Origin: G963674955 sp963674955
GTDB taxonomy: Bacteria; Desulfobacterota; Desulfovibrionia; Desulfovibrionales; Desulfovibrionaceae
Direction: 5' to 3'
Length of the DNA: 64,000 bases
NCBI GenBank assembly: GCA_963674955.2
Contig: CAXXKR010000004.1
Location: 1,178,001-1,242,000 of the forward strand
This document shows positions 62,847-64,000 of the stretch, in pieces (within the stretch, counting starts at the first letter, position 1; every line of letters begins with the position of its first letter). The position numbers and the translations under genes were made by a program. Below the pieces are notes generated by a model that had not been told where the DNA came from, did not search any database, and was given only the letters and a program-made list of their open reading frames with translations.

Positions 62847-64000
62847 CTAGGCTGTGGCCACCTGAAGGTCTTTCTTGGCCCTGGGCCTCTGAATGAGCCA
62901 GATCAGGCCCCACAACAGAAGTCCGAGGGGGTAGACCCAGTAGCGCTGCTCCTGGGGCATGCCCAGGACGCTGGCAATGAAGTCCGGCCTCATCATTATG
63001 AGGGTCACGCCCAAAAGCAGCGGAATCTCGTAAATGCGGTTCTTGGTGATGAACCAGCCCTGGGTCGCCGAGGCGAACGCGAAGTTGCCAATGCAGGCCA
63101 TGGCGAAAATGAGTCCGGCCTGAAGCCAGCTGTTTACACCGTGCAGGATCAGGTCATGGTTGAATATGAACATGAAGGGCAAGATGGCCGTTCGTATGTC
63201 GTACATGAAGCCCTGCAGGCCCGTTGCAATGGGTGGCGACTCGGCAATGGCGGCTGCGGCATAGGCCGCAAGCCCCACCGGCGGGGTGTCGTCGGCCAGG
63301 ATGCCGAAGTAGAAGCAGAACAGGTGCGCCGCCATGAGCGGTACGATGAAATCCTGCACCGCGCCGAGATTGACTATTGCCGGGGCGGTCAGGGAGGCCA
63401 TTACGATATAGGTCGCCGTGGTGGGCAGGCCCATGCCGATAAGCAGGCTCGCAACCGCCGTGATGATCAGCATCAGGAAGATGTTGCCGCCTGAGAGAAC
63501 GTCGATGACCTGCGTAATCAGGCCGCCGAGACCCAAGGCGACCACGCCGACGATGATGCCGGCTGCGGCCGTGGCCATTGCCACGCCGGCCATATTCCTT
63601 GCTCCGTCGGCCATGGATCGGATGATTTCCCTGAATCCCTTCACAATGGCCGATCGGATGTCCGTCTTGTCTATGAAGGCCCGCACCGGGTGCTGCAGGG
63701 CCATGATCACGGTCAGGACGATGATGGCCCTGAAGGCGGCCAGTTCCGGGGAGTGGCGCAGCACGATGAGTTCATAGAGCAGCATGCCGAGCGGCAGCAG
63801 GAAATGCAGTCCGCTGAGAAGAGTGGGTATGAACTTGGGCAGTTCGGCACGCGGAATTCCCCGCAGTCCGAGCTTGGAAGCCTCGATATGCGAAATGTAT
63901 ATCAGCGCCGCGTAGGAAACAAAGGCCGGAATGGCCGCAGCCTTGACCACCTCGATGTAGGGCACGTTTACGTATTCCGCGATGATGAAGGCTGCGGCGC
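62847..64000 (-). CDS. TRAP transporter fused permease (TAXI-type, DctM-like part), C-terminal portion
   Basis: The reading frame continues off the right edge; the coded end upstream of the visible ATG (63965) reads AAAFIIAEYVNVPYIEVVKAAAIPA, which is internal. The visible part has about 12 helices, with the DctM-like signature LIGMGLPTTATYIVMASLTAPAIVNLGA and ILADDTPPVGLAAYAAAAIA. Fused 4TM/12TM subunits of this kind pair with a TAXI-type solute-binding protein to import C4 or other carboxylates. The binding protein gene is probably just outside the window, to the right. Confidence 0.9.
   Translation of the reverse strand, partial: AAAFIIAEYVNVPYIEVVKAAAIPAFVSYAALIYISHIEASKLGLRGIPRAELPKFIPTLLSGLHFLLPLGMLLYELIVLRHSPELAAFRAIIVLTVIMALQHPVRAFIDKTDIRSAIVKGFREIIRSMADGARNMAGVAMATAAAGIIVGVVALGLGGLITQVIDVLSGGNIFLMLIITAVASLLIGMGLPTTATYIVMASLTAPAIVNLGAVQDFIVPLMAAHLFCFYFGILADDTPPVGLAAYAAAAIAESPPIATGLQGFMYDIRTAILPFMFIFNHDLILHGVNSWLQAGLIFAMACIGNFAFASATQGWFITKNRIYEIPLLLGVTLIMMRPDFIASVLGMPQEQRYWVYPLGLLLWGLIWLIQRPRAKKDLQVATA

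Overview
The window looks like chromosomal DNA of a sulfate-reducing deltaproteobacterium of the Desulfovibrionales type (Desulfovibrio or a close relative). This is inferred from gene content, not from a marker search. The cytochrome c maturation cluster lacks CcmG and CcmH and carries a cysteine-type CcmE, a variant described from Desulfovibrio. There are also IorAB, a FAD/Fe-S D-lactate dehydrogenase-type fusion, and a TRAP carboxylate permease. The DNA is GC-rich and tightly packed, with many ATGA-type overlaps and many long antisense shadow ORFs. I see no rRNA, tRNA, CRISPR array, insertion sequence, prophage or att site. It reads as core chromosome, with its interest in fused and modified versions of housekeeping genes.

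Layout. 1-4.8 kb: a rhomboid protease cut by the window edge, an RluD/CoaE fusion, then upp-uraA (uracil salvage) and a WaaE-like glycosyltransferase. 4.8-16.3 kb, all on the minus strand: livK-livH-livM-livG-livF (branched-chain amino acid uptake), guaB-guaA (GMP synthesis), tatB-tatC, then hisB, an unknown lipoprotein and hisA translationally coupled. 16.3-22.6 kb, minus: a CorC-like protein and ccmE-F-A-B-C-D plus a TPR protein. 22.7-28 kb: a heptosyltransferase-like gene, a NifS-like desulfurase and a SPASM radical SAM gene, converging on proA-nadD. 28.2-32.9 kb: a YfgM-like TPR protein, iorAB and a frameshifted NifA-like regulator. 32.9-35.2 kb: a cysteine synthase fused to a full-length cysteinyl-tRNA synthetase-like domain without catalytic motifs. 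35.3-43.2 kb: envelope genes (Maf/DUF115, PAP2, ArnT-like transferase, BON lipoprotein, sugar-nucleotide oxidoreductase, lpxB). 43.1-48.6 kb: cspA, infA, an HD-GYP protein, cysQ, a ModF-like ATPase and a DUF362 protein. 48.6-52.4 kb: a TetR-controlled HlyD/ABC efflux operon. 52.4-64 kb: hypF, serA plus a class V aminotransferase (serine), the large FAD/Fe-S dehydrogenase, ruvX-mltG, a zinc-ribbon membrane protein and a TRAP permease cut by the right edge.

The genes most worth a second look are the CysM/pseudo-CysRS fusion, the RluD/CoaE fusion, the His-less Ccm system, the IorA whose ferredoxin tail appears to keep only one cluster, the desulfurase plus radical SAM pair, and the lipoprotein coupled into the his operon. 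Several palindromes and hairpins (TetR operator, ribosome-site palindrome of the dehydrogenase, a terminator hairpin lying inside a coding region) give testable regulatory ideas. All family assignments come from reading motifs; no database search was run.
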